A stretch of DNA of 10,829 bases from JAKSSE01 sp045597645 (GCA_045597645.1 JAZLKM010000072.1:1-10829); one strand, 5' to 3'; positions 1 to 6,853 are shown, numbered from the stretch's first letter. Made by a program: numbers and translations. The notes: generated from the sequence alone by a model not told the origin.

Positions 1-27
1 TATACAACGTCCTTGTTGCTTCTCGCT

Positions 28-129
28 CAAATCGCCATCCGTGGCGATTTGTCCGCCCTGCCTACCGTCATCTGAATAAGCGGCACTACCGCTCACTTAA
101 AGTGGTGAGAGTCGCACCATGTACGTGCG
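28..129. other. Cluster of small hairpins in non-coding DNA
   Basis: No credible gene is visible in positions 1-150. Instead there are consecutive inverted repeats. The longest is a perfect 10-bp stem (28-37 with 42-51) closed by a four-base loop, TCCG on plus or CGGA on minus. Next come AGCGG/CCGCT (79-83 with 89-93), CTCAC/GTGAG (92-96 with 105-109; it shares two bases with the previous stem, so the two are alternatives) and CGCAC/GTGCG (113-117 with 125-129). No T-run follows the 10-bp stem on either strand, so it is not an ordinary intrinsic terminator. The density of stems suggests a structured transcript or a REP-like palindromic element, perhaps a continuation of the repeat at 150-378. 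That link is inference. Confidence 0.45.
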
Positions 130-149
130 CAAGCCTCGTTAAGTTAATG

Positions 150-378
150 GGCCCCAACAAAAGTGGATGAATTCTAGAAGACCACATCGAGTTTCGGAGG
201 AGGGCGCGCAATAAAACATCGCGAAATGAATCGCCCGCAAATCCCAAAGGTGGCTCGCCATGGAGGAAGGATGCAGCGCAGCTGCACACAGGCATCGAGA
301 GAGTAATTCCAAGCGGAGAGTGTGAAAGCGGGCCCCACCCCCCAAAAAAACTAGTGCGAAGGGTGGCATGAGGCAGAG
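150..378 (-). repeat. Left copy of a diverged inverted repeat
   Basis: On the minus strand this stretch matches 10583-10810 of the plus strand as a colinear series of short identical blocks with small indels. The blocks, given as read on minus, are CTCTGCCTC (378-370), a G-rich GGGGGGTGGGG run (343-333), CCATGG (263-258), ATTTCGCGATG (228-218), GCGCGCCC (209-202), GATGTGG (188-182) and AATTCATCCA (173-164), followed by a T-run then a G-run. The two spans are almost the same length (229 and 228 bp). The element starts 18 bases past the tRNA-Thr terminator. Short open frames crossing it are not conserved in reading frame between copies, so it is unlikely to be protein-coding. Its identity is unknown: dispersed intergenic repeat, structured RNA or relic of a mobile element. 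Confidence 0.6.
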
Positions 379-395
379 CGTGAATGATTCAGACG

Positions 396-430
396 CAAAA
401 AAAGCCCAAGACCGATTGGTCTTGGGCTTT
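396..430 (-). terminator. Intrinsic terminator after tRNA-Thr
   Basis: A perfect 13-bp stem (401-413 pairing with 418-430) encloses a 4-base loop and is followed on the minus strand by seven T residues (403-397). It begins one base beyond the tRNA-Thr discriminator base, so it ends the tRNA transcript with almost no 3' trailer. It also separates the tRNA from the repeat element downstream. Confidence 0.93.
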
Positions 431-431
431 G

Positions 432-504
<73 letters not shown>

Positions 505-511
505 ATTGGCC

Positions 512-527
512 TCGCGATTTCTCGCGA
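512..527 (-). other. GAAA-loop hairpin in the tRNA-Thr leader
   Basis: Two copies of TCGCGA (512-517 and 522-527) flank a four-base loop that reads GAAA on the minus strand, a GNRA-type tetraloop. The hairpin sits between the -10 box and the mature 5' end of tRNA-Thr and would form in the precursor 5' leader. It may stabilise or present the leader for RNase P; that role is inference. Confidence 0.55.
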
Positions 528-536
528 ACAATCGAT

Positions 537-565
537 AGTATATATCTAATGCTACTATTTGTCAA
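537..565 (-). promoter_or_regulatory. Sigma-70-type promoter of tRNA-Thr
   Basis: On minus there is a consensus -35 TTGACA (565-560), a 17-bp spacer and a -10 TATACT (542-537). It lies 32 bp upstream of the tRNA-Thr gene and 50 bp past the stop of the xylosidase gene. The near-consensus boxes fit a strongly expressed stable-RNA gene. Confidence 0.9.
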
Positions 566-614
566 CAATAAATTTGGTTAGATTTTAAGGACTTGTAAGG
601 TTGTCAAAAATGGC

Positions 615-2597
615 CTAAAGGCTCTCAGCTGCGCTCTTCGGAGATGCAAATGGACCTGGCAACGGGTTGACGCCATGATGATCCCCAAAGTAGTCAAAAT
701 CAAAGGTGATAGGTGTACCATCGACGTTTTCAAACGGTTGCTCTGGCTGGAATGCTTTTCCAAGGAGCTGTGTGTTGACGAGTCTAGTGTCGCAATGGTC
801 TATAAAGTCGTATATGTTAGTGTCCAGACAGTACTTGCCATCCTTTTCGATTAATTCAACTTTGACCTCGGCATCATTGACCGTGCCGTGTTTTTCTTTT
901 TTCCACATCTTGGCACCGCCCAGATATACATTACCTTCAGACCAGACTGGAAGGTGGCCGAAGTGTGCACTCTCAAGCTTGCCCATATCAGCAGGCTTGC
1001 TGAAATCAAATTGAGCAATCCACTCGTCGTAAGTTGGGTATTCGTCAAACTCAGCGGTACCAACCTGCCTGTTCTCACTGTCAAAGCCATCGTCAGAATC
1101 ATGCGGGGTGATAACAGGGTCCGCAGAATATTTCTGAACGAAAATATTGTTGTAGAATCTGTCGTCACCATGAAGCAAAGTCATAAAGCCCATAACCTCA
1201 GTCCTGTGGGGAATGTGATATGGTGTGTATCTCCATGTAGTACCGTTACCGACACAGGTAAATGAGCCGCAAATGAGATTATGTACCATCGCTACGCCAT
1301 CTGTTGCAAATCTTAGAGCTGCATCAGAAAGAAGTATATTGTTGTCGATGATTGTGGGACCATGGCTTACCTCCACAAAGAGGTCCTGACTCATCATTCC
1401 TCCTGCCAGTGGCTTAGCGAAAGCTGGTCGCTGGTTATCGTGGAGAAGGTTCTGCGAGATACGAGTGCCCTGAGCCTCCCAGTCGCACCATATACCCATT
1501 GTGCTATGGTGAATATGATTTCGTCTCATTATGACATCAATAGCAGCATGCATCTTTATACCGGCTATTTCTGCGCCACCAAGCTCCATCATATTATTTA
1601 TATGATGAATGTGATTATCCTCTATAACGCTGAATACGCCGCCCATACGGCCAATGATTCCACCTTGCTCACAGTGGTGAATATTGTTGCGTCTTATGAT
1701 ATGGTGACCGATATTTTCCTTGAGCCAGCCATGATACTGACCTCTACAGACAGCATCACGCTCCATCTGAGTAGGGCTCTTAACATATTTATAAGTAAAA
1801 TAATGGTCATTGTCCGGGTCTTTGTATTTTCCAACAGAGATACCTGCACACTTGCTGTGATATATTTCGCAGTCCTCTATAATCCAACCCTTGCTCCAGT
1901 GCGGACCTATCATGCCCTCCTGATATGCTGCCGGTGGAGCCCAATTCGTGGCAGCCTTATTGATGTCGAATCCTGAGACAGTGATATAGTTGACACCAGT
2001 CTTTGATGGATAGAATACGTTTTTCCTTACAGTAATCTCAACATTCTGGGCATTTGGGTCTGCTCCTTGGAAATTGGCATATATGACCGTCTCGTCACTG
2101 GCCTCATCCTGCTGTGTGTACCATTTATAGATAGATTCCTCTGGAACCCAGCTGCACTCATAAACTGCACCTTCAATGCAGGCCTCAAGTGACGAGGTTT
2201 CATAAAGTGCCTTGTCATTTAGGAAAACACAGCCTGTGTGCTTATCAGCCTTTGCAAAATACCAGTCTCCATATACAAATGTGGTATATGGATTAAAGTC
2301 GCCAAACGTGCTATTAGGTATTCTGCATACCCACACATTCCCCTCATAATGCTTCCAGTCCTTGATTACTTCGCCGCCTGTAATTTCTGCCCCGAGCGGC
2401 TCAGTACTGCGGTACACAATCGGTGCATCTTCGAGTCCGGCGTTTACCGGATCTACGTACTCCCTGTACACTCCGGGTGCAACCAGCACTTCATCTCCCG
2501 GACGAGCAATCTTTGCTGCATCATTTATTTTTCTAAATGGTGCATTCTGTGTGCCATTTCCATCTCTTTTTGCATTGGCATTAACGTAAATTGTCAT
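615..2597 (-). CDS. GH120 family beta-xylosidase (cytoplasmic, beta-helix)
   Basis: This 660-residue protein resembles glycoside hydrolase family 120, typified by XylC of Thermoanaerobacterium saccharolyticum, which releases xylose from the non-reducing ends of xylo-oligosaccharides. Family landmarks visible are an N-terminal beta-helix start (residues 1-65, with PGVYREYV at 41-48), FNPY and GDW (101-111), YANFQGADPN (173-182), NWAPPAAYQ (218-226), GPHWSKGWIIED (231-242) and HEIAGIK-like AEIAGIKMHAAID (342-354). The putative catalytic pair is Asp372 in WCDWEAQGTR and Glu409 in FVEVSHGP, equivalent to what I recall as Asp382 and Glu405 of XylC. Many N/H-rich turns (NNIHH, NHIHH) fit the parallel beta-helix. 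There is no signal peptide, so it probably acts on imported oligosaccharides. The start has a strong GGAGGGG site (2603-2609) five bases upstream. No transporter or regulator is adjacent. The substrate is inferred from family. Confidence 0.88.
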   Translation of the reverse strand: MTIYVNANAKRDGNGTQNAPFRKINDAAKIARPGDEVLVAPGVYREYVDPVNAGLEDAPIVYRSTEPLGAEITGGEVIKDWKHYEGNVWVCRIPNSTFGDFNPYTTFVYGDWYFAKADKHTGCVFLNDKALYETSSLEACIEGAVYECSWVPEESIYKWYTQQDEASDETVIYANFQGADPNAQNVEITVRKNVFYPSKTGVNYITVSGFDINKAATNWAPPAAYQEGMIGPHWSKGWIIEDCEIYHSKCAGISVGKYKDPDNDHYFTYKYVKSPTQMERDAVCRGQYHGWLKENIGHHIIRRNNIHHCEQGGIIGRMGGVFSVIEDNHIHHINNMMELGGAEIAGIKMHAAIDVIMRRNHIHHSTMGIWCDWEAQGTRISQNLLHDNQRPAFAKPLAGGMMSQDLFVEVSHGPTIIDNNILLSDAALRFATDGVAMVHNLICGSFTCVGNGTTWRYTPYHIPHRTEVMGFMTLLHGDDRFYNNIFVQKYSADPVITPHDSDDGFDSENRQVGTAEFDEYPTYDEWIAQFDFSKPADMGKLESAHFGHLPVWSEGNVYLGGAKMWKKEKHGTVNDAEVKVELIEKDGKYCLDTNIYDFIDHCDTRLVNTQLLGKAFQPEQPFENVDGTPITFDFDYFGDHHGVNPLPGPFASPKSAAESL

Positions 2598-2678
2598 AGT
2601 AACCCCTCCACTAAAACTTACAAATCCCCCTAACAGTCAATAATCGTCCCCCAGATAAAGCTCAGGGGATATCCTTTG

Positions 2679-2768
2679 TCATCTCACTATCGCATATATC
2701 ACTATTCCAAGCAACACAAGTATTATCACGCCCTGTACAATTGCTATTATCTTCAAAATCCGATTCAT
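2679..2768 (-). CDS. 29-residue single-membrane-segment peptide
   Basis: A short frame begins at ATG 2768 with an upstream GAGG site nine bases away and ends at TGA 2679. The peptide starts MNRILK and continues as an almost unbroken hydrophobic run (roughly residues 5-27, rich in Ile, Val and Leu) with a positively charged N-terminus and a terminal Arg. This is the layout of a one-helix inner-membrane peptide. It lies between the tRNA-array terminator and the xylosidase gene, 81 nt upstream of the latter and on the same strand. I do not recognise a family. It could be a small membrane protein, a leader peptide or a type I toxin-like peptide; nothing seen decides between these. A chance frame is also possible, although the ribosome site and uniform hydrophobicity argue against it. 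Confidence 0.5.
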   Translation of the reverse strand: MNRILKIIAIVQGVIILVLLGIVIYAIVR

Positions 2769-2847
2769 ATTTCGTTTCCTCTTATTTCAATATTATTCGC
2801 TGCTTGCCCATGCACAGTTGTTGCTTCAAAGCTAAGCTTAATAAACT

Positions 2848-2882
2848 AAAAAACCTCGGAAAGTATAAATAACTTCCGAGGT
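2848..2882 (-). terminator. Intrinsic terminator of the six-tRNA array
   Basis: On minus, ACCTCGGAAGT (2882-2872) pairs with ACTTTCCGAGGT (2864-2853) around a short AT-rich loop, with one bulged base, followed by six T residues (2853-2848). It lies 11 bases past tRNA-Lys and closes the tRNA array transcript. It would also stop any read-through from the upstream operon. Confidence 0.9.
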
Positions 2883-2893
2883 GTAATTATCTA

Positions 2894-2966
2894 TGAGACA
2901 TGGGGGATTCGAACCCCCGACAACCTGATTAAAAGTCAGGTGCTCTACCGACTGAGCTAATGTCCC
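2894..2966 (-). tRNA. tRNA-Lys (anticodon UUU)
   Basis: The anticodon stem CCTGA/TCAGG holds the loop CTTTTAA with anticodon TTT. The acceptor GGGACAT pairs with ATGTCTC, including one G-U pair, the T-arm is a perfect GGGGG/CCCCC, and the discriminator base is A. No CCA is encoded. It is the last gene of the array. Confidence 0.97.
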
Positions 2967-2992
2967 AAATCATGACCTAGCATCAGGTCTAA

Positions 2993-3064
2993 CTGGGCTA
3001 GTTGGATTCGAACCAACGAGTGCGGGAATCAAAATCCCGTGCCTTACCGCTTGGCGATAGCCCA
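2993..3064 (-). tRNA. tRNA-Gln (anticodon UUG)
   Basis: The anticodon stem CGGGA/TCCCG holds the loop TTTTGAT with anticodon TTG. The acceptor TGGGCTA pairs with TAGCCCA, so it has the U1-A72 pair typical of tRNA-Gln. The T-arm is GTTGG/CCAAC and the discriminator base is G. No CCA is encoded. The 26-nt spacer to tRNA-Lys can form a 5-bp hairpin (2974-2989). Confidence 0.97.
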
Positions 3065-3092
3065 TTAATCGCCCTGTAGCAATAAGAGCTAG

Positions 3093-3166
3093 GGTGGATA
3101 GTGGGATTCGAACCCTCGGCCTCCAGAGCCACAATCTGGCGCGCTAACCAACTGCGCTATACCCAC
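3093..3166 (-). tRNA. tRNA-His (anticodon GUG)
   Basis: The anticodon stem CCAGA/TCTGG holds the loop TTGTGGC with anticodon GTG. The acceptor GTGGGTA pairs with TATCCAC. The base before position 1 is G and the discriminator is C, so the extra G(-1):C73 pair recognised by histidyl-tRNA synthetase can be encoded (5' end at 3167). The T-stem GAGGG/CCCAC has one A-A mismatch (bases 3116 and 3102). No CCA is encoded. Confidence 0.95.
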
Positions 3167-3175
3167 CATATTGGA

Positions 3176-3249
<74 letters not shown>

Positions 3250-3280
3250 GCAATCTTACCATTCTATATACATAAGAAAA

Positions 3281-3351
3281 AGCGGGTGATGGGAATCGAA
3301 CCCACGTATCCAGCTTGGAAGGCTGGTGTTCTACCATTGAACTACACCCGC
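3281..3351 (-). tRNA. tRNA-Gly (anticodon UCC)
   Basis: The anticodon stem CCAGC/GCTGG holds the loop CTTCCAA with anticodon TCC. The acceptor GCGGGTG pairs with CACCCGC over 7 bp and the discriminator base is T. At 71 nt it has the short D-loop usual for tRNA-Gly. No CCA is encoded. Confidence 0.97.
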
Positions 3352-3390
3352 ACAATCGCAACTCATGATTGCATATTATATATAGAAGAA

Positions 3391-3465
3391 TCGGGGTGAC
3401 AGGATTCGAACCTGCGACCCCCTGGTCCCAAACCAGGTGCTCTAGCCAAGCTGAGCCACACCCCG
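3391..3465 (-). tRNA. tRNA-Pro (anticodon UGG)
   Basis: The anticodon stem CCTGG/CCAGG holds the loop TTTGGGA with anticodon TGG. The acceptor CGGGGTG pairs with CACCCCG, giving the C1-G72 pair typical of bacterial tRNA-Pro. The T-arm is GCAGG/CCTGT and the discriminator base is A. No CCA is encoded. It is the first gene of the array, 19 bases after the -10 box. Confidence 0.97.
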
Positions 3466-3484
3466 TTTCGTAAGACGCTAGATA

Positions 3485-3513
3485 ATAATACTAAAGCATC
3501 TCACTGTTGTCAA
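3485..3513 (-). promoter_or_regulatory. Sigma-70-type promoter of the tRNA array
   Basis: On minus there is a consensus -35 TTGACA (3513-3508), a 17-bp spacer and a -10 TATTAT (3490-3485), followed 19 bases later by tRNA-Pro. It starts 11 bases past the rdgB stop codon. It has the same TTGACA/17-bp architecture as the tRNA-Thr promoter at 537-565. Confidence 0.9.
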
Positions 3514-3523
3514 TACCTTTTTT

Positions 3524-4117
3524 CTATTTTTTTAACCAATCTGCTGTCTGCCTTAATGCCTTGCCTCTATGGCTTCTTGCATTCTTGCCTTCCAGGCTTA
3601 ATTCAGCGGATGTGCACCCCTCCTCCGGCAGGTACAGAATCGGATCATATCCAAATCCATTCGTGCCCGCAGGCTCATACGCAAGTGTGCCTTCGAAGGT
3701 CGCCCTCTCTGTGTGCTCCGTGCCATCAGGCATTACAGTTGCAACTACACATACGAATCTACATGTGCGTTTGTCAGCAGGTGCATCCTGGCATCTTCTT
3801 ATAAGCTCAGCATTCTTGATATCATAGGAAGTGTCTTCCCCCATATATCTAGCTGAATACACACCTGGCTCTTTGTTCAGATAGTCCACCTCAAATCCAG
3901 AATCATCCGCCATTACTATAGCGCATTCTCCCATGCTCCTAGCAGCCTCAGCCACCGCCCTGGCTTTTATGAGGGAATTAGCTTCATAGGTGTCTCCATT
4001 TTCATCTATATCCAGATTTATGCCAGACTCCTTCATAGTTACGATCTCATAGTCTGGCAAAATTTCTATAATCTCCTTTACCTTATTTTTGTTTCCAGTT
4101 GCAAAAATTATCTTCAT
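3524..4117 (-). CDS. RdgB/HAM1 non-canonical purine NTP pyrophosphatase
   Basis: This 197-residue cytoplasmic enzyme is expected to hydrolyse dITP, dXTP, ITP and XTP to the monophosphates plus pyrophosphate, keeping deaminated purines out of DNA and RNA. Full-length family motifs are present: ATGNKNK at residues 6-12 for nucleotide binding, ADDSGFEVD near 70 with the catalytic and metal-binding acidic residues, GVYSARY near 85, GTNGFGYDP near 150 and the C-terminal SHRGKAL that contacts the base. The length matches the family. I chose ATG 4117 because the family begins immediately with the beta-strand before ATGN, and because this ATG overlaps the amidase stop as ATGA. A GTG four codons earlier (4129) is possible but has no spaced ribosome site. 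It is the last protein gene of the operon, and no terminator follows before the tRNA promoter. Confidence 0.97.
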   Translation of the reverse strand: MKIIFATGNKNKVKEIIEILPDYEIVTMKESGINLDIDENGDTYEANSLIKARAVAEAARSMGECAIVMADDSGFEVDYLNKEPGVYSARYMGEDTSYDIKNAELIRRCQDAPADKRTCRFVCVVATVMPDGTEHTERATFEGTLAYEPAGTNGFGYDPILYLPEEGCTSAELSLEGKNARSHRGKALRQTADWLKK

Positions 4118-5175
4118 CGTTTCAGCCACTCCATTATTCCATTATATATACCCTGTGCTACCTTGGTCTGATAATCCTCGTCAAGAAGAAGCCTTAATTC
4201 CTCCTGATTAGTCATAAATCCAACCTCAATCAGCGCTGCAGGTGCATCAGGGGTCCTAACTACATAAATATCATTTCCTTTTACGAGGCCACGATTCGAG
4301 GCACCGCTACAGTCCACTACATTGTCCAAAAGTATCTTAGCGAGCTCTTTGGACCTATCTGTAGCATCTTCCTCATCATACAGCACCTGCGTTCCCTTAG
4401 TGGTATATTTTCCGCGTCCTGCAAGAGAGTTATTATGAATGCTGACAAAGGCATCTGCTTTGGATGCTGTAGCCAAGTTAGCTCTGTAGAAAAACTCAGG
4501 GTTACTATCATCCAGCCTTGTATAGTAGACACCCACATTTTCTTCGCTCTCATCAAAAATCCTTTTTATTTTTTGAACAATCGCCAGATCAATATTCTTC
4601 TCGCTCACGCCCTGACATACTGTACCCGGAACTCTGCCTCCGTGCCCAGCATCTATTACTACCACATAGTCATATATCTCGTGCGGATCCACAAGGCTCA
4701 CACAGAAGTCATTCTCATCATACGAATATGACACTTCAAACAGGGCACTCGTAGCAATATCTATGTAGCACACCCCATCTTCGTAATTCACTTCTATCTC
4801 TTCGATGTTGTGACTGCTGCCAGAAAGCGGCAGATTATTAAAGTAATCCTCATCCGCCCCAGGAATCTCCAACATTATAGTTTGGTATAGATAGTCTTCA
4901 CTCACCTTTATCTCTGCGCCAGTTATCCCTTCTGGCATCTTAAATGTGAGCTGCCCCCTGGCTTTGTTCTTTTCCTCCTCCACAAACTCCGGCGTCAATG
5001 TCTGATTCATATTCGCCAGTTCAACCTTGTGGTTCAAAAAGGACGTAAGTGGCGTAGTTGTCCTTCTAGGCGGCGCAGTATGCAGCCTTGGCAGATAAAA
5101 CAAGCCCGCGCATATTACAGCTGTCAACAGCAGTGTCAGCAGTGAAACTGTTCTAAGGAGCTTACTTTCTATCAT
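4114..5175 (-). CDS. Membrane-anchored N-acetylmuramoyl-L-alanine amidase
   Basis: This 353-residue protein has an N-terminal membrane segment (about residues 8-29) and an extracytoplasmic region. A non-catalytic domain of roughly 50-165, mainly predicted beta and possibly AMIN-like, precedes an Amidase_3 domain (about 170-353). The domain shows the zinc ligands His178 in VIDAGHGG, Glu192 in SEKNIDLAI and His247 in FVSIHNNS, plus the catalytic Glu317 in ALIEVGFMTN. Such enzymes cleave the amide bond between N-acetylmuramic acid and L-alanine of the peptide stem, usually in cell separation or wall turnover. The segment has no clear signal-peptidase or lipobox site, so I expect a tethered enzyme. 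Its start overlaps the protease stop by ATGA and its end overlaps rdgB, which implies translational coupling. It is not assigned to a specific Cwl/Ami gene. Confidence 0.93.
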   Translation of the reverse strand: MIESKLLRTVSLLTLLLTAVICAGLFYLPRLHTAPPRRTTTPLTSFLNHKVELANMNQTLTPEFVEEEKNKARGQLTFKMPEGITGAEIKVSEDYLYQTIMLEIPGADEDYFNNLPLSGSSHNIEEIEVNYEDGVCYIDIATSALFEVSYSYDENDFCVSLVDPHEIYDYVVVIDAGHGGRVPGTVCQGVSEKNIDLAIVQKIKRIFDESEENVGVYYTRLDDSNPEFFYRANLATASKADAFVSIHNNSLAGRGKYTTKGTQVLYDEEDATDRSKELAKILLDNVVDCSGASNRGLVKGNDIYVVRTPDAPAALIEVGFMTNQEELRLLLDEDYQTKVAQGIYNGIMEWLKR

Positions 5176-6851
5176 TTGCTAACCACTCCATAAGCCTTCA
5201 GGCAGACGTTCGCACCAGCTGTCTCTTCGGTAGATTCCCATCTGTCGCCATCACTACTTATATATCCTCGTCCATCAGCCAAGGTAACATTGTAGGTTCT
5301 GTCATCTGCGGCATACTCAACTGCCACCGGATGCACAGATCCCGGTGAACTGATATTCATAACAATTGCAAAATTATCACCAATAGATACCGGAAGCTGT
5401 CTTCCAAAGTCAATTGTATAGTATCCAGCATCCTTTAGCGTGCCTGTTGCCACAAGCACCCTGCTGTCAAGTGATGATTCATCTTCAAAGCCCGTAACCA
5501 CATACATCTCATATGAAGTATTAGGAGTGGTAGCATAAAATCCTGCCGCCTGTATTCCCACATCCTCACTTGCTTGAAATACATTGGCCATCCAGGCATT
5601 CTCTCTGTTATAACCAATAGAACCAACCCAACCGCACAGGTCGCTTTGATAAATGCGGTCGTAATTGTCAATGTCCTCTATTCCAGAGTAGATAACAGTC
5701 TGCGTGATTATGTTGCTGTCATAGTATGACACGTAGAACACTCCATCCTCACCAAAATCAGCCCCCCAGCTGTTCTGGCAGATGAATGCTCCATTTCCCG
5801 GAGCTCCGTCAACAAATTTCGATGCCGGGTAATTATCGTCCCAGCCTATTACAATAATATCGTGATTCGGCAGTTCCTCACCATTGTAGAAATAAGAGTT
5901 TGTCTCATAGTTGTAGTACTGACTTCCGCTGCCATTTCCCAAACTGGTGCAATATAGAGATGTCTGTACACCTCCGTACAAAAATACCGCTTTTTTTACA
6001 GCATCATAATCCTTTCGCTCAGGAATCCTAACCTCCTGAAGATGCTTTGATACAGCACCATCGGCATCGTTGAGCACCGGACCGCTCCACGACAAAAGAT
6101 AAGCAATTGCCATAGTGTACTCACCACCCTGCCTGCTATCAAGCGAATAAGCCGGATTATTTACCATAGCATCCACGGAAAATGCGTAATCCTCCTCCGG
6201 AAGCAATACGGATTCGAGTGCGCCTATTCCAGCGTAAGCCCAGCAAGTCGCCGAACTACCCTGATCTAAAATATCTGCTGTCCTGCCACGGCTTCTAAGG
6301 TCATAGCTTTCCGGGAACACATCCTCTCCTGCTCGTTGATTAAACAATACCGCTTCGTAGTCAGTTGAGTTCCAGCTGTAAGAATATCCCAGAAGATTAG
6401 ATACTTCTTCCAGACCAATATAGTATTTGCCATTAATCTTTCTCATAGGCAGACTCACCTGGTGAGCACTGTCATTGTATGATACGACATCCTGGCCTAG
6501 AGTGTAGATAATCTCATCATTGAATTTTTCAATAATCAGAGAATTGTCATTGTACATACAGCTGCTGCATTCGAAGCACTCAGTAAGTCCCTCAGACGAT
6601 ATCATCAGCTTCATGCTCGGGTCCATATATATGAGCCCATCGGCGTTGGAAAACACACTATCATCCACATACATGGTGATAGCCTGCTCATTCAGACTCT
6701 GCGCCATAAGCGGATAGAATACAGACTCCTCCAGCTGAGCTCCTCTAAACGGCTCAACCGTGGTAATGCTATTGCTTATGGGATTAAATTTGAGAAGAAA
6801 GGCCACGATGAGTACACCCATGCAGACCCAATATCTCGTGCTTTTTACCAT
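5172..6851 (-). CDS. Membrane-anchored papain-family (C1) cysteine protease
   Basis: This 559-residue protein begins with a short basic stretch and one hydrophobic segment (about 8-21), so it is probably exported and tethered. Residues 55-170 form an extra domain ending in PMRKINGKYYIGLEEVSNLLG, reminiscent of copper-amine-oxidase-N-like domains. The papain fold runs from about 178 to 390: Gln197 (oxyanion) and Cys203 (nucleophile) in DQGSSATCWAYAG, His330 in LPNHDIIVIGWDD, and Asn360 in CQNSWGADFGEDG. All four active-site residues are intact, so it should be active. Residues 420-556 resemble the lectin-like beta domain often found after bacterial surface C1 proteases. No propeptide motif is obvious. 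The start follows the methyltransferase stop by two bases, with a GAGG site inside that gene's end. The target is unknown; pairing with the amidase suggests work at the cell envelope. Confidence 0.9.
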   Translation of the reverse strand: MVKSTRYWVCMGVLIVAFLLKFNPISNSITTVEPFRGAQLEESVFYPLMAQSLNEQAITMYVDDSVFSNADGLIYMDPSMKLMISSEGLTECFECSSCMYNDNSLIIEKFNDEIIYTLGQDVVSYNDSAHQVSLPMRKINGKYYIGLEEVSNLLGYSYSWNSTDYEAVLFNQRAGEDVFPESYDLRSRGRTADILDQGSSATCWAYAGIGALESVLLPEEDYAFSVDAMVNNPAYSLDSRQGGEYTMAIAYLLSWSGPVLNDADGAVSKHLQEVRIPERKDYDAVKKAVFLYGGVQTSLYCTSLGNGSGSQYYNYETNSYFYNGEELPNHDIIVIGWDDNYPASKFVDGAPGNGAFICQNSWGADFGEDGVFYVSYYDSNIITQTVIYSGIEDIDNYDRIYQSDLCGWVGSIGYNRENAWMANVFQASEDVGIQAAGFYATTPNTSYEMYVVTGFEDESSLDSRVLVATGTLKDAGYYTIDFGRQLPVSIGDNFAIVMNISSPGSVHPVAVEYAADDRTYNVTLADGRGYISSDGDRWESTEETAGANVCLKAYGVVSK

Positions 6852-6853
6852 AA

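Noticed and set aside
150..378. Interpretation of the repeat pair as insertion-sequence ends enclosing a 10-kb transposon
   Set aside because: The enclosed DNA is housekeeping genes and tRNAs with no transposase, the copies are strongly diverged, and no target-site duplication can be judged. A dispersed intergenic element fits better.
605..623. Possible terminator after the xylosidase gene
   Set aside because: The stem is only GCC/GGC (3 bp), although a short T-run follows on minus. It is too weak to call; the strong terminator is the one after tRNA-Thr.
1362..1976. Plus-strand 204-codon open frame
   Set aside because: It lies wholly inside the xylosidase gene on the opposite strand, has no ribosome site and has no recognisable protein features. 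It is a shadow frame.
2612..2640. Promoter-like TTGACT plus GTTTTA just upstream of the xylosidase start
   Set aside because: The -10 match is poor, and transcription from it would begin at about the ribosome-binding site, leaving no usable leader.
4118..4129. Upstream GTG start for rdgB
   Set aside because: The family begins immediately before the ATGNKNK motif, and the ATG at 4117 forms the same ATGA stop/start overlap as the preceding gene junction.
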